From the NCBI RefSeq assembly GCF_016097555.1, contig NC_054704.1, positions 42,817,751 to 42,881,750 on the forward strand: a DNA stretch of 64,000 nucleotides, written 5' to 3'. Source of the stretch: Gigantopelta aegis. Taxonomy: Eukaryota; Mollusca; Gastropoda; Neomphalida; Peltospiridae. Shown one piece after another: positions 1 to 12,234 of the stretch (positions are counted from its first letter, which is position 1; each line of letters begins with the position of its first letter). A model generated the notes under the pieces. The model was not told the DNA's origin and searched no databases. It worked only from the letters and a program-made list of their open reading frames with translations. The position numbers and the translations under genes were made by a program.

Positions 1-82
1 TTTTATACCCTCGTTATCGTTCGTGAGATAAAATAATTCCCAAACGCTTTCCATAAATTGTGTATGACACTCCCGCTCATAC

Positions 83-88
<6 letters not shown>

Positions 89-157
<69 letters not shown>
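89..157. repeat. (TA)n microsatellite
   Basis: Uninterrupted AT/TA dinucleotide run of about 70 bases. The reading frames across it encode only YIYI and are not genes. Confidence 0.97.
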
Positions 158-160
<3 letters not shown>

Positions 161-1336
161 TCTCGTTGTTTCATTCTGAAATAAACAACACAAACACCAT
201 GAGACAAACATCGAAAAAGTCCGTAACTCTACATTCTAAATCGAAAAGATTCTGTATCCATATCGTAATAATTCCGTAGCACTTTAAATATTTATAATAA
301 TCAAATTTAGTCATAAATAAGATATTTCTGTCATAATTGCGGTATCTACTTCGAAATACAATATATACATAAATATTTTTCGGTATCGTCAATATCATAT
401 ATTAGGAATAAAAATTGTATTATGCGAGCCTCTAATATATGATGTTAACGATACAGAAACACACGAGGGTAATAATTTCTTTATCATATAATCTCAAGCT
501 TAATATATGTTTTTGTAAACTGTACACGCAACTTTAATTCCAGTCGGCCATTACTAGATATTCAAATGACGTAAGAATATGACACGCGGTGTTTTTTTGA
601 ATGGGAATAACGTCAAACTTGAATGACGTCATTTTGGATATCCTTTAATAAAAATAAACTAGAGCTTATCGTGTTTTTGTTTTCTGAACTCTGAACAGCT
701 TTCAGTATAAGGGTGCTGTTGAAATGTTTTTGTTTGATGAATATTAATGTACACGTCAATTATGGAGTGTTACCCTAGTACGTTTGCTTAAATATTCACA
801 AACCTAGTGTCGTGACCTCAATTAATTTACATCTAATTTGCAAAGTTATCAAATTTTTTATGTATCTGATTTCAAATGATACCAAATTTTACTTCTAAAA
901 ACGACCTGTTGGTATAGCTGACCACGGAATGGTAGTTTCCCACATACAAGACCGTCTTTGATATACCAATCGTAGATCACTGGATGAGACGTGGGGAAAA
1001 CAATAAGAAGAAAATGGGTCTACCGGGTAGTTTCATTTGTTTTACATAAATTACCTCAGAGGAGCGCTCTACTGAGTTAGACTCTAACCCCCCCCCCCCC
1101 TCAATACTTGTAGACATGCACCAGCATTTAAAAAATGTATATTACAGTTTGATTAGTTGTTTCAATTGATATATTATGTTATTCCATTGCAGTTATGAAA
1201 AACATCATACATAAGTGTATATCTCATTCTCTGTTATTAATCGTGATAGTCCGCGTATTGCCTTCATGACATTGCATCCTGTTGTAGGGAAGTAATACAC
1301 TTCCTGGTTTGCTATCAATCCAACAAAGTGCTGGTG
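158..1336. other. Upstream flank of the receptor phosphatase locus
   Basis: AT-rich sequence with no coding frame that I can support. It ends at the signal-peptide ATG at 1337 and should contain the promoter and 5' UTR, but I see no convincing TATA box or initiator. A run of C lies at 1089-1100. Confidence 0.5.
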
Positions 1337-1415
1337 ATGGCTCCAAGCTGGACGTACTTTATTCTTCTAGTGTGGATTTCACTTTTTACGTCAACATTCA
1401 CGTTTATACAGGCTG
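1337..1415 (+). CDS. Exon 1: signal peptide of the receptor phosphatase
   Basis: ATG at 1337 opens MAPSWTYFILLVWISLFTST and continues to FTFIQA: a short polar start, a hydrophobic core, then a small residue suitable for signal peptidase. The exon ends after one base of a codon at a GTGAG donor (1416). This phase-1 border matches the following EGF exons. It directs the receptor into the secretory pathway. Confidence 0.75.
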
Positions 1416-2128
1416 GTGAGTCATTAAGCTGAATTCGTAAGTAATTGATAATGCATGCAAAGACATCAGTTCAGTACATCCGTTACATTATATAATTATT
1501 TAAAATAGATATTTATAACAGTTATAAAATTTTGGAAATATTTAACTATCTGGTTTTATTTACACGTTACCATCATGATGCAGCGGCTACCTTGAAAGAC
1601 AAACTAGCAACGAGGATAAACTAAACATATATTTTACCAAAACAAAATCATGGTATCCCAGCAACAACAACAACAATGTTGGTGGCAATGTTATGGTTAT
1701 GCATACTCAACAAAACCGAAAGAAAGTATACATGTAAATGACAAGGAGAAAATATGGGGAGAAAATAAAGGCACCATTGCGAAGGAGGTTTTTTTTTTTT
1801 AAATGTTGTTTGGGTTGTTTTTGTTTTGTTTTGTTTTGTTTTGGTGGGATCATTTTGTGTTTTAATTAAATGTGAATCTACGTTCTATTCAGGGGCATAT
1901 GCATCATTTCTCAAATGATGGGCTGCAACGTTTTAGAAATGGCACCTACATTATTTGAAGAGAGGTGAAACGTTTACAACAGGGCACCTGCAATATTCGA
2001 AGGTTGCTTTTCTTATTATTGTTCTGTTCTGTAACCCATTTCTCGTCCCAGCCAGTGCAACACGACTGGCATATCAAGGACCGTACCATGTGCTCTCCCA
2101 TTTGCGTACGTGCTCCCATTTCTGTAAG

Positions 2129-2155
2129 GGGGGGGGGGGGGGGGGGGGGGGGGGG
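2129..2155. repeat. poly-G run
   Basis: About 30 consecutive G, read as poly-glycine or poly-proline in flanking frames, which are not genes. A second G tract of more than 20 bases lies at 2331-2353. Long dG tracts can form G-quadruplexes and are error-prone in assembly. Confidence 0.95.
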
Positions 2156-2494
2156 AGGGGCAGGCCGATTTTTGCCCCATTTAAACAAAAGTTCCCGTAT
2201 CTGGATTACAACGGTTACTCATATTAGCATTACTGCCAAACAGCTAATTTTGTAGGTAGAATGATGAATATACATGGTGAAAAGTGTTTCTGTTGTTTTT
2301 GCCCGAATTAGAAGTTATTCTCCAGGTCTGGGGGGGGGGGGGGGGGGGGGGGGAGGAGGAGGGCAGTTGCCCCCGTCCCCTCCCCTACGTCGTATGTGCT
2401 CTCGTTTTTCAAAAAGATCACTTGCTACTAATGGGAATAAAATCTGGGTTTTTAGATTTTTACATGCCAGAGAAAGTTTGTTTAAATTTATTTT

Positions 2495-2788
2495 GTTTAA
2501 CGACATCACTAGAGCACATTGATTTATTAATCATCTGCTATTCGATGTCAGACATTTGGTAATTTGACATATAGTCTTAGAGACGAAACCTGCTACATTT
2601 GTCCATTAGCATCAAGGGATCTTTTATATGAACTATCCCACAGACAGGACAGCACATACCACGGTTTTTGATATACCAGTCGTGGTGCACTGGCTAGAAC
2701 GAGAAATAACCCGATGGGGTCACAGACGGGGATCGATCCCACACCGACCGCACATCAAGCGAGCGCTTTTCCACTGTTCCGCCACTAA
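2495..2788 (-). mobile_element. tRNA-derived SINE, family A, near full length
   Basis: Reverse complement of the main SINE of this window. The tRNA-like head lies at the high-coordinate end, with a B-box-like GGGATCGATCCC, followed by the body with 'gggatcttttatat' and the conserved tail ending in 'ctagtg..gtcgttaaac'. RNA polymerase III promoters in the head drive such elements, and a LINE reverse transcriptase mobilises them. Diverged from the other copies. Confidence 0.85.
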
Positions 2789-3121
2789 TGCATATAAAAG
2801 GCCACTGGATGTTGTGGGTGGGGGTTTTCTGTAGTAGTCCATGGCATGATGGCAACAAATTTCCTCTCCCATTATCTTTGTGGTTCGTAACCATAGTCTC
2901 CAATGTCAATATAACCATAATAACTTGTATTGTTGTTGTTTGTTTTTTGTTGTTGGCTTTTTTGTCTTTTCGTTTTTGTCTAAGGTGAGTTGCTGTATTT
3001 AAAGTGTCTGAGGGTTTAATTCGGCCCCTGCAATATAGTGATCAAGAACATCATCCCTGTTGAAAAATGAAGATGTTGACTAATTTCACTTGGTATTTCA
3101 CTGATGTGTGTTATAGCTGTC

Positions 3122-3290
3122 CAGGCGCGTGTGCAGGTGATTTAGCAGGGGGTTGGAGGTCTAGACTGTGATGAACGAAGTTTATGGTTACGGGTGAGGG
3201 TTGAGACATGCTTAAACAGAAGAAGAGAATTTGCTTGAGCAGGATGGAGCTCGACCCCCGACCCCTCATCCCCTCTGCTACACACGCGCT
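3122..3290. mobile_element. Small TIR element with G/C-rich core
   Basis: Begins AGGCGCGTGTGCAGG and ends in the near inverse (ctacacacgcgctt). Similar ends flank elements at 39272-39484 and 49489-49691, and the left end recurs at 45272. It encodes nothing, so it looks like a non-autonomous DNA transposon. Confidence 0.55.
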
Positions 3291-3359
3291 TGTTGTCTCC
3301 ATCCGGATGACATTTCTTTACCATATACCATACCATACCATACAGACGCTGATATTCTA

Positions 3360-3456
3360 AACAAGAAAATGTATTTAATATGTAAGTTTAATCGTAGAAA
3401 TATTTTATTAGTTGGAAACACCTTACAATGCAGCAAACTCGGGAATGTCCCTTTAA
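3360..3456. mobile_element. Terminal fragment of a TIR element (GGGACATTCC family)
   Basis: The last roughly 95 bases match the right end of the complete element at 6264-6970, including 'gtaagtttaatcgtagaaat' and the terminus reading AATGTCCCTTTAA. The left half is not present. Confidence 0.75.
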
Positions 3457-3959
3457 CGCTTTAAAATAGAAAACAAATTATTGTTTAAAAATCGCCAATT
3501 TTATTATTCAGATGCCAAGAAGTCACGGTTAAAGCCATCCAATTTCCCGGGGGATCCCCACTAGACGTATCGGACCCAAATCACTGCCCTCTCCCCTCCA
3601 CTTAACCAGTAAAATCTGGTGCATTTAATGTAATTTATATGAAAACATTATTGTGTTAAGATATGCAAAATAATCCTTAGAATAGTTTTAAAATGGCTAA
3701 TTTTGCAATTCAGATGCCAAGAAAACGCGTTTAATTTTTTAATATTCCCGGAGAAGCATATCCCCGGACCCTCCCCCTAGACGTCTCGGGCGATGCGCGA
3801 CATCGTGCTTATTAATGACCCTGATCATTTCTCCCCCCACAAAAAACCCCAACAACAAACAACAACAAAACCAAACCAAATAAACAAACAAAAAAACCAA
3901 CAAACATTACACTAGAGATGTAAGAATATTGTAATTATATCGTAGTTTCTTCTTTGGAG

Positions 3960-4109
3960 CATGTAGAACAAACTTCTATGGACGTTACTGTAACAAGTAC
4001 TGTCCGCGTCGTCACTGCGCCTCCTCGTCTCCACCCTGTGATCGACAGACCGGAGACTGTGGGGTCCAGGGATGTCAACCAGGCTGGAAGGGAGTCGACT
4101 GCACAAAGC
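3960..4109 (+). CDS. EGF-like exon a of the receptor phosphatase
   Basis: A 150-base exon after an AG acceptor. With the carried G it reads ACRTNFYGRYCNKYCPRRHC..., then a GCQPGWKGVDC end. Eight cysteines follow the pattern seen in MEGF-like or scavenger-receptor EGF modules. The donor is unusual: the exon ends AAAGC before GTATCT, where sister exons end CACAAG. It forms part of the extracellular region. Confidence 0.8.
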
Positions 4110-4478
4110 GTATCTAAAATTATTCATGTATTTGATGGATATTAACCAATTACTTAAACTGTTTAATTATAATTATATATTTAAAAATCTCCATTGCTTC
4201 ATTATATTTATCTCTGAAAGACAAACACGTACGCACATGCAAACATGTATTTGACATTAGTTCAATGATTTCAACGTGTAACACCAGCATATTTTGCACT
4301 TTGTTCCGACTAATGTGCTTTGTTTAGAAGGATTTACAGTGACGTCTGATGTCTGTTTAAGAACATGGTACATGTATATCAGCAAAATATATACTCATGC
4401 GCGCACTTGTATAAACGCAATGCATTTAAAATAATCCCCAATAGTTTATCAAATTAATATTTACTTCTTATATACCAG

Positions 4479-4624
4479 CGTGTCTAGGGTTTTTAAATAC
4501 GGACCTAACTGCAACAAGCCGTGTGCTGACCGACACTGTGTGTCTCCATCTCCGTGTTATAGAACGTATGGAAACTGTACCAAAGGATGTAAACCAGGAT
4601 GGATGGGCGTTGACTGTACACAAG
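4479..4624 (+). CDS. EGF-like exon b, frameshifted
   Basis: Acceptor at 4477-4478 and donor GTAACC at 4625. From about 4497 it reads YGPNCNKPCADRHC... through GCKPGWMGVDCTQ, a clear module. The first cysteine codon (4481) is out of frame with the rest by two bases, in a T run near 4490-4496, and the exon is 146 bases instead of 150. A real lesion or a homopolymer assembly error would both fit. Confidence 0.75.
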
Positions 4625-5467
4625 GTAACCAACTTGTGTTTTGATCAACCAGATGGCTACGGGTCATATAGATATATTTGCAATTTATAACACTATTTTC
4701 CGAGCACTATCATATTTATGATGGAACTGAGAGCTGTCCGTGTTATTTATTAATGGATCTGTGGATATTATTGACGTTTTTAATGAAAAATAAAATTAGC
4801 ATTTTAAGTACTGTGATGTTGGTATTAATGCATGCGCCAAAAGCATGGTATGCTGGAGCAGAAACAATTATTTTATGAAACATTTACAGGACGAATATAT
4901 GTTCAACAAGATGTTTGAGGCAGTTACATAGTAATTATTCTTAAAGAAATACCCAATGGGGAAGTTTATAGTAGTGACTGCATCCATCCTTAACTGAAAT
5001 ATTGTCCTATGTTGATAACAATCAAAGGTGGCATTTGTCTAAAACACACTCATCTAATTGTTTTCTGGACCTGTATGTCATACACAATGTACTCGATGTC
5101 TCAAATGGTCAAAGAAAAGGAAACAATGTTTTGCTGACATTTGGAAAACATTTGGGCAGACATTTGTCATAATTGGTATTACTGATAACATATTAATATT
5201 GATTTTAAAACTATGTGTAGTAATAATAAATCAAGTATTGAGAGAAAGTAACAATTGTGTAATAATTAATACATAAATTTGGTATGGTAGTCATTAATTT
5301 TTTTCAGTTGTTCGGTTGATTGTGAGGAACGTGGTATTATGTTTGCATTTTGGGCAGTGTTTTTTAAATTGGTTTATTGGTTTTCAAAATAACATATAAC
5401 ACTAATTATCTTGTAGAAAAAATAGTCAGTTTACTAGAGCATGATTAAAATACATATATTTCTGTAG
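4625..5467. other. Intron between EGF-like exons b and c
   Basis: AT-rich and without recognisable repeats or exons. Confidence 0.5.
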
Positions 5468-5608
5468 CTTGTCCTCCAGTAACTTATGGTTCTGGATGTT
5501 CAAGTAGTTGTTCATCTCGTCATTGTAAAGAAAACTCGACTTGTAATCAAACAAGTGGGACATGTGAAAACGTTTCTCAACCTGGATGGACTGGAGTCGA
5601 TAGCACAG
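5468..5608 (+). CDS. EGF-like exon c, missing cysteines
   Basis: Reads CPPVTYGSGCSSSCSSRHC..., then VSQPGWTGVDST, between an AG acceptor and a GTGAAT donor, phase 1, 141 bases. Two cysteines normally present in the GC-Q-P-G-W-x-G-V-D-C end are replaced by Ser, which would leave disulfide partners unpaired. The frame is open, so this may be relaxed constraint rather than a gene-killing change. Confidence 0.75.
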
Positions 5609-6263
5609 GTGAATAAACAATAAGTGTCACCAGGTTTATCTTCCAGTTTGATTAATACGATGCTTTAAGCTGTAATGCAATTTAAAATGGCTTTAACAGA
5701 GCATAATCTAAAATGACATAGAAACGAAATCTAAAATGGCAATCCAAAGAGCAAGTTACATGCTTCTCAAATTAAGAAAAACAAACGAAAGAAAAAAGGC
5801 ATATTATACTGTATATAAAACCCAGTTATAGGTTTTGTCGGTCAGTTGTAACCGTTGTTAAGGTTGGTCTGAAATAACATCACATAAATTGAATATGACC
5901 TTCGATATTCCCTGAAATGATACTATGGCTATAGATATATTTGTATGTGTAGTCATAGGCTTTGTGGTTACGAAATTTCGAATTGCATCATATGATTTTC
6001 CAGATGTCCATCAATATTATACTTAAAAACACAGTGTAAACTGGCAGGTTTCAAACCTACTTCACCGATACGTATGTAATTTGACAGTCCCGTGATTTAT
6101 CCACTCGGCCAAGGTGACATCTACAATAAAGCACTTTAACCGATAGTAGAGGCTGTATACTATCAAACAATATGTTTGGTGTAACAGTTTTGTATTTATA
6201 TACAGCTAGGAGACTCATCGACCCAGTAAACAGAAACTCTCAACTGCACCCATTCACACAGCA

Positions 6264-6970
6264 TTAAAGGGACATTCCTGAGTTTGCTGCAATTTTTAAG
6301 ATGTTATCGACTAACAGAGACTTTTTAACGATTGGGTCAATATCAAAATTGGTAACATTTTGGGTGCCAGCTTTAAATTATATTATTTCCCAATTTTTCA
6401 CAGAATATTACTTTGACATCAGTACACAAAGCCACACATATTTGTAATATATTTCGGACATTAATTTTAAAAAATCAGTATTTTATTTAAGAAATTATAC
6501 CGAAATCTCATGTCCCTTGCAAGGGGTGAAGTAACTGTATGGACTATAACAGTTAGGACAATTTTACAATATTTTAGTAATTATGTACACAAGGTCAAGG
6601 TCAAATGTGGAATGCCTGGTTGGTACATGGTGTGCACTTAGACAACATAATTTCCTTAAATATTTTAAAATGTAATTTCTAATTTTGGCATATGCAAAGA
6701 CAGTAACAGTACGGATGCTAAAAATATGTATACAAAGAAATATACTTACTTGTTCAAAAATTTGTGTTTTCTGGTACAAGTTACTGAATTAAGGCCACAT
6801 TCAAATGATAAGACAGAAAGTGGAAGATCCTTTGTAGAAAGTACAAGACCAAGTTCATGGAGCTCCAGTTTTATGATGGAGGTATATATTTAATATGTAA
6901 GTTTAATCGTAGAAATATTTTATTTTAGGAAACATCCAACAATGCAGCAAACTCAGGAATGTCCCTTTAA
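6264..6970. mobile_element. Complete TIR element (GGGACATTCC family)
   Basis: Starts TTAAAGGGACATTCCTGAGT and ends with its inverse complement (AATGTCCCTTTAA); the inverted repeat runs about 28 bases through a 'TTTGCTGCA' block. It is about 707 bases long with no transposase frame. A non-autonomous DNA transposon (MITE-like) inserted in an intron. Confidence 0.8.
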
Positions 6971-7419
6971 CAATCAAGCATATTATCCACTACATCAAGG
7001 TGGCTTGTTAAAAAAATGAAACACTTAACATGTAGTTAAGTGACAGACCCTAGGGTTTGTTTTAACACTACGACGTAATGTTCACTAATATTAACTGTTT
7101 TTGAGAACTGAAATTAGAGATTACTTACATTTTATTATTTAGATTATCCATTTCCATACATCCTGGAGTTTCTAATACGAACTGCATTTTCCTTATTTTT
7201 AAAAACGTACGTACCTCTGAGTAGTTTTGGCTATTGCGACTACCTCTAGTCTATTTGTAGACGGTATTTCCCCGTATTGAACATCACAGTCTCTTGCTTG
7301 ACGTTACTGTAACTTTATCTAAATGTGTTATGGGTTTGTAGATTAAGCAAACTTAGTGTCCATTTTTACGGGCTAAAACTGGGGTCTGTGATTTTAAGAC
7401 TGTGTATTGTATCATCAGG

Positions 7420-7566
7420 TCCCGTGCTTATAAAACGTTTAGAGCCCAGACTCAATCTCTAATGACGTCACACTCATACAATTTGTATGGCGTTGTAATG
7501 ACAGTAGTGTCTCAGACTCTGTTAGAGACTCAAGTCTAGACTCTAAAAGTTTTATACGCACCAGGC
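7420..7566. mobile_element. Short palindromic TIR element (GTGCTTATAAAA family)
   Basis: The left end GTGCTTATAAAACGTTTAGA and right end 'tctaaaagttttatacgcac' are inverted complements over about 28 bases. A related copy spans 50588-51152 and shares an internal 'caatttgtatggcgttg'-type block. Confidence 0.7.
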
Positions 7567-8490
7567 CTTGATTTATATTATGAATATAATAAGATTCTGA
7601 ACAACTCTAGCATAATTGTTGAATTTCACATAAATTACTGAATTGCTGATTGGACCAAAAAACATTGAGCTGAGTGAGTGAGTTTGTCTAGACGAGACGC
7701 TGATATTTTGGACAGGGAGTTCCAGGGACAGCAGACGGAAACTGGGAAGGAAGAACCATTTGTTTAGTTTCGTTCGAGCTGTTAATGGTTTTCCTGATAC
7801 TTTTGCGTTGTTCGACAAAAATGTGCGAGTAGTCGATGCTGAGCACATATTTTGGTCCGCTGATCTGCATAATGTGAGTTGTAGACACATTGTGTTAGGA
7901 CGTTTTTTGTACAAGATATTTTCGTGCAGAATGCTTCGTATGATTCTCAGAATGGGACACTTTTCGAATTAGTGGCCAAATAAAACTGCGTATCGGGGTC
8001 AGAGGAACCATGGGTCCTGAGCTCTTTGTAGCGTTTATAAGAGCTAGACTGGGCAATGTTCATCCCATGTTGCTCACCCGTTTGGAGTGACAGTTCTCCC
8101 ATCACGGATGTTGACACGTGTGTGTTTATGTTTGACGCTCGTGAACTGCAAATATTGTGCCTCGTTTTATTCGACATTTAAAGTTATATCTTCACAGTGA
8201 ATATTTCTGTGCGGTGTGACACTACGAAGACCAAAGTGTGCCACCAAACTGTATTCAAAATGGGTTCAGGATTATCCAGACTTCACCAGAATCCCATTGC
8301 CTCTCTATATCATTTTCAGTGAGCAAGCTCGCACGGTTTGGTTAGTTTTTAAAAAGTCATTGACACTTGCACATTCAGGGTCAGAAAGAATTGCGAACTA
8401 TAGAATTTATTTTAAAGATGCCTGCCAATGCTTAAACGTATTCCCATGATAATTCCAGGTTCATAATCTGAACCGTCGCCTTTCTTGACA
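7567..8490. other. Intronic stretch of unknown nature
   Basis: Less AT-rich than its surroundings, with overlapping short open frames on both strands (for example minus 7573-7914). None shows a recognisable domain or good splice context. I make no gene call. Confidence 0.4.
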
Positions 8491-9166
8491 TTACTGATGA
8501 ATTTGCATAGAAGCTTGCATAAATCAACAGATTGTGGACAAGCATAAAACGAGTAACAATTTTCATACCGTAGTTAGTCTTTCGTGAAGTGTTGACGATT
8601 TCATGTAGTCGGCAATTTCTAAAAAATCCCTGTAGTTTGGTATTTCAATTTTAGCAGTTTCTTCCGAAACAGGGTCGAAAAATTCATATTTTAATAGTTC
8701 ATTTATATCTATATCGTCAAAATCGGTCTCGAAGGATGTAGGAAAACGCGTAGTGAAAACAGGTTTTTTTTTAATACGATGAATAATTTGCATTAAGGAT
8801 CCATCATTTTTTATGTTTTATGTTCCGAGAGGATTGATGATAGATTGCACCCGATTCCTGATGAATTTGCATATAAGCTTGCATAAATCACCAGACTATG
8901 AGCATGCATAAAGCGAGTAACAATTTTCATATTGTAGTTAGTCTTTCAGGAAGTGTTGACGATGACATGGTAACTAATGTAGTCGGCAATTTCTGACTGA
9001 TCCCTGTAGTGTGGCATTTAAATTTTAGATGTTTCTTCCAAAACCGGGTCGAAAAGGTCATCTTTTAAAAGTTTATTTAGATCTATATCGTCAAAATCGG
9101 TCTCGAGGGATGTAGGGAAACGCGTAATGGAACAGTTTTTTGAATACGATACCTCATAACTTACAT
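8491..9166. repeat. Tandem duplication of a roughly 370-base unit
   Basis: Copy 1 spans about 8491-8795 and copy 2 about 8857-9166. Both open with 'tgatgaatttgcata.aagct' and share 'atctatatcgtcaaaatcgg'. Copy 1 has an open minus-strand frame (8793-8563) reading TRFPTSFETDFDDIDINELL...; copy 2 encodes a similar peptide but with a stop. No known domain. Confidence 0.8.
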
Positions 9167-9814
9167 TAAATAACCATCATTTTTTAATGTTGAACATTAC
9201 ATCCAGCCCTAAAACTTGCATTCAACTTTCACACAATTGTTCACTTCAATATCTTGCATTATGGTTATTTGGAGATTCATCGTCTGCTAAATGTGTATAT
9301 CCTAAATTTATTATTTTAAAAATTAATTATGTTTATATTTTTAATTCAACATATTAACTCCTTAAACGTGTTAACCTATTTATTTAAGCTATGTGAATGG
9401 CACTGGATGACTTATTTTGACATTGGCCACTGTGATAGGCATAGGGCACGCGGTCACATGATCAAAAGTAGTTATAAAGATCTTCCTCCAACCATGCTCA
9501 GTCTGCGCGTGCCAATATTACACTAGTTAGATATCGAGTAATTGTTACGACATGAGTAATATCTTAGACTGATTTGTAGTAATATGGATTACATCATAGT
9601 AAATTTCAAATTGTCGCCAATATTGTCCACAATGTGTGTTTTAATATAATATGCTAAATAATAAACCTAGAATAAAATGTGTGGGTCTTGTCATAGGATA
9701 AGTGGGTTCATACAAATGATAAGGAAGTTTGACCTAATCTTGATATACGCATTTAAAGTTCTATGTTCAAGACATGTGGCTACATGGAATCCAACATATG
9801 TGTCAATAATCTTG

Positions 9815-10870
9815 GAAAGTTTCAAGGTGTTAATTCCAATACTTTAGGAGTTATGACATTTAAAATCCACCATTAACTGACATTGGTATAATAAGAACTA
9901 CTTAATTACATAGTCTTCCAGTCTTGAACTGGAGGTTGCCGCATGAGAAGGTTCTGTTTTGATCTCTCAATATAATTTTCTGTTAAAACAATTACTATGT
10001 TTGTAAACAACTTTGCATCTTGTAATTTAGTACTCCAGTATAGATATTTAATGTTTTGTTATTCATGGCAGCTATTTTTGTTTGCAAAACAAAAGCCTTC
10101 TTCAATAAAACATCAACATAAATTCACACATTAACTCTTAATTAAACATAAAACGTTTATCAAATATGTCCACATAGAAAGGCAGTCGCCGCATTGGCTA
10201 CTATCTTGGATTTATCTCCTCAACCTTCTATATTATTTATATAAAATTGATATTACCCATATCCTATGACAAGAAACAAAACCTGTTATTCTAGGTTTAT
10301 TATGTAGCAAAATATATTAAAGACATAAATTTGTGAGAGCACTAGCGTCCATCTTGAATTTTCTATGATGTAATCCCTACTAATGGATTCTATAACTCCA
10401 AATGTTGATGCCTAAGCACAAACATGTGCTATGCTAGATTTGTTGCCAACAGGAATATTGGCGGCCATCTTGAAATTTACAACATGCAATTCCAGGCCAA
10501 TACGTTTGCTTTTAAATCAGCTGCATTCGAAGTATAATATATAATAAATATTGGTGGCCATATTGAAAATTATATGGTGTAATTACAGACCAATTTATAA
10601 ATGGTTAAATTGGATTTCTTAACTGTTGAGCTTATGACTAGACACAAAACCATCATCCCATGTTTATTGTGAAGCAAAAACTATATTCAAATCATATTTG
10701 CTTAGGTAATATTCTAGACCACATTGAATTTCCTATATCAGACCAAGCTAGTAAATTGTTAAAATGGATTTTTTGGCCACCACAACCAATCAGTAGACAC
10801 CATAATTATCATTCTGGCTTTAATATGATGAAGTTGTAGTCGAATACATGAAATGGCAGCCATTTTGGAA
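9815..10870. repeat. Degenerate tandem repeat with 'ggccatcttgaa' units
   Basis: Blocks of the type 'gcggccatcttgaaatttac..atgtaattcc' recur near 10350, 10460, 10556 and 10718, and in weaker form near 10857 and before 10300. Spacing is about 100-150 bases with much divergence. No coding content seen. Confidence 0.5.
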
Positions 10871-10881
10871 GCCATGTTGAC

Positions 10882-10990
10882 ACTAACGACTAACTCACTA
10901 ACTAGCCCAGATAGCTGAGGTGTGTGCCCAGGACAGCGTGCTTGAACCTTAATTGGATATAAGAACAAAAATAAGTTGAAATGAAATGAC
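10882..10990 (+). mobile_element. SINE family C, 3' fragment
   Basis: Matches, in the opposite orientation, the end of the complete SINE at 27101-27373: 'cccagatagctgaggtgtgt', 'cccaggacagcgtgcttgaa', then an A-rich end. The tRNA head is missing (5' truncated). Confidence 0.8.
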
Positions 10991-11051
10991 AATGTTCACA
11001 CTTATTGTACTGAGATTTTGTTTCAATAATATTTTGTTTGATTTGTAGCAG

Positions 11052-11201
11052 TATGTGAGCCAGGAAAGTACGGTCCTGCTTGTGACAAGTCATGTGATGA
11101 CCGAAATTGTGCTTCTACAACAAATAATTCATGCCCTACAAATACAGGGAAGTGTTCAGGCGGGTGTCAACCAAGATGGAAAGGAGATGACTGCACACAA
11201 G
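11052..11201 (+). CDS. EGF-like exon d of the receptor phosphatase
   Basis: An intact 150-base phase-1 exon reading (V)CEPGKYGPACDKSCDDRN and onward to GGCQPRWKGDDCTQ, with all eight cysteines. The acceptor could be at 11047-11048 or three bases later; both keep the frame. The donor is GTATTC. This is the cleanest copy of the module in the window. Confidence 0.85.
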
Positions 11202-11299
11202 GTATTCATGTGTGTTATGCATATATTACCAAGAACATGTTACAGTTCAGTGGTACAGTGTTCAGAGAATAGGTCCGCGGTTAATGTGGCCTATTGTGG

Positions 11300-11302
<3 letters not shown>

Positions 11303-11358
<56 letters not shown>

Positions 11359-11367
11359 TATATATAT
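11303..11367. repeat. (TA)n microsatellite
   Basis: TA run of more than 60 bases. A second one of about 55 bases lies at 11682-11735. Confidence 0.95.
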
Positions 11368-11684
11368 AATCCCAACATATTCATGTTTTGTACCCTAGAT
11401 ATTGACTCCATGTACACCATCATGGGTATTTGTGTGGACATTGATTCTGTTAAGAGCATTAGTTAAGTACTCAGATCCAGACATGGAAAATAAAAACATG
11501 ATTGAACTGGTATCGCTAAAAACAAATGATTTTGGATTTGACCGAGACATGTATAAGCAGGTGTATGGTTGTGCTATTGGTAAACGTGTTTGTCAAAAGT
11601 TTTCATTTATCTGTGTCCCGAATAGAAAGAGGCTGCTTTAAAGAAATTAAATAGATGTTTTCTCTTATAACTCAGATATATCGA

Positions 11685-11737
<53 letters not shown>

Positions 11738-12234
11738 CTACCCATATTCCAAACCAGAATTTTGGATCTTTTTTAGCTATTAAAGCAACAAGATTACAAT
11801 ATCAAACTTACGGCTACACTATAAAATCAGTCAGTTGTATTTTGGGATGTAACTGTTTACAAAACGTTTTAAAGGCATTATTAAATACAAATTATTCGAC
11901 TTGACAGAAATTCGATTAACAAACATAATTTCAATTAGTATTGTTCACTTTTGTTTAGTGCTTTAAACCCTAGGGGATATTCAGCACGGTTTCTAAAAAA
12001 ACCCACACCTGAAACTGTTCGAGAATTAGAAAACCTCTTAGGTCAACTGAAACCTATAAACCATACAAATTGCACAAAACCAACCACCAAAGATATAGTT
12101 CAAAACCAGAGCAGTAAAATGGATACTTGCTAAACATGATTATATCATCACTTGGAATCAAATGGTCTATCAATTCAACAGGATTAAGCCACCATATCAA
12201 GGTCAAGGTCGTGGACACCAATATCGAGTATGAG

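Larger units (their letters stand above)
1416..3959. other. Intron 1, filled with repeats
   Basis: No coding exon recognised. It contains two long G runs (2129-2155 and 2331-2353), a minus-strand SINE (2495-2788), a TIR element (3122-3290), one end of another TIR family (3360-3456), and two imperfect copies of a roughly 215-base unit (about 3480-3800) that share a 'cagatgccaagaa' block and a 'ctagacgt' block. Confidence 0.6.

Noticed and set aside
58..279. Frame with poly-YI across the first microsatellite
   Set aside because: Pure (TA)n translation; the same occurs at 11303 and 48042.
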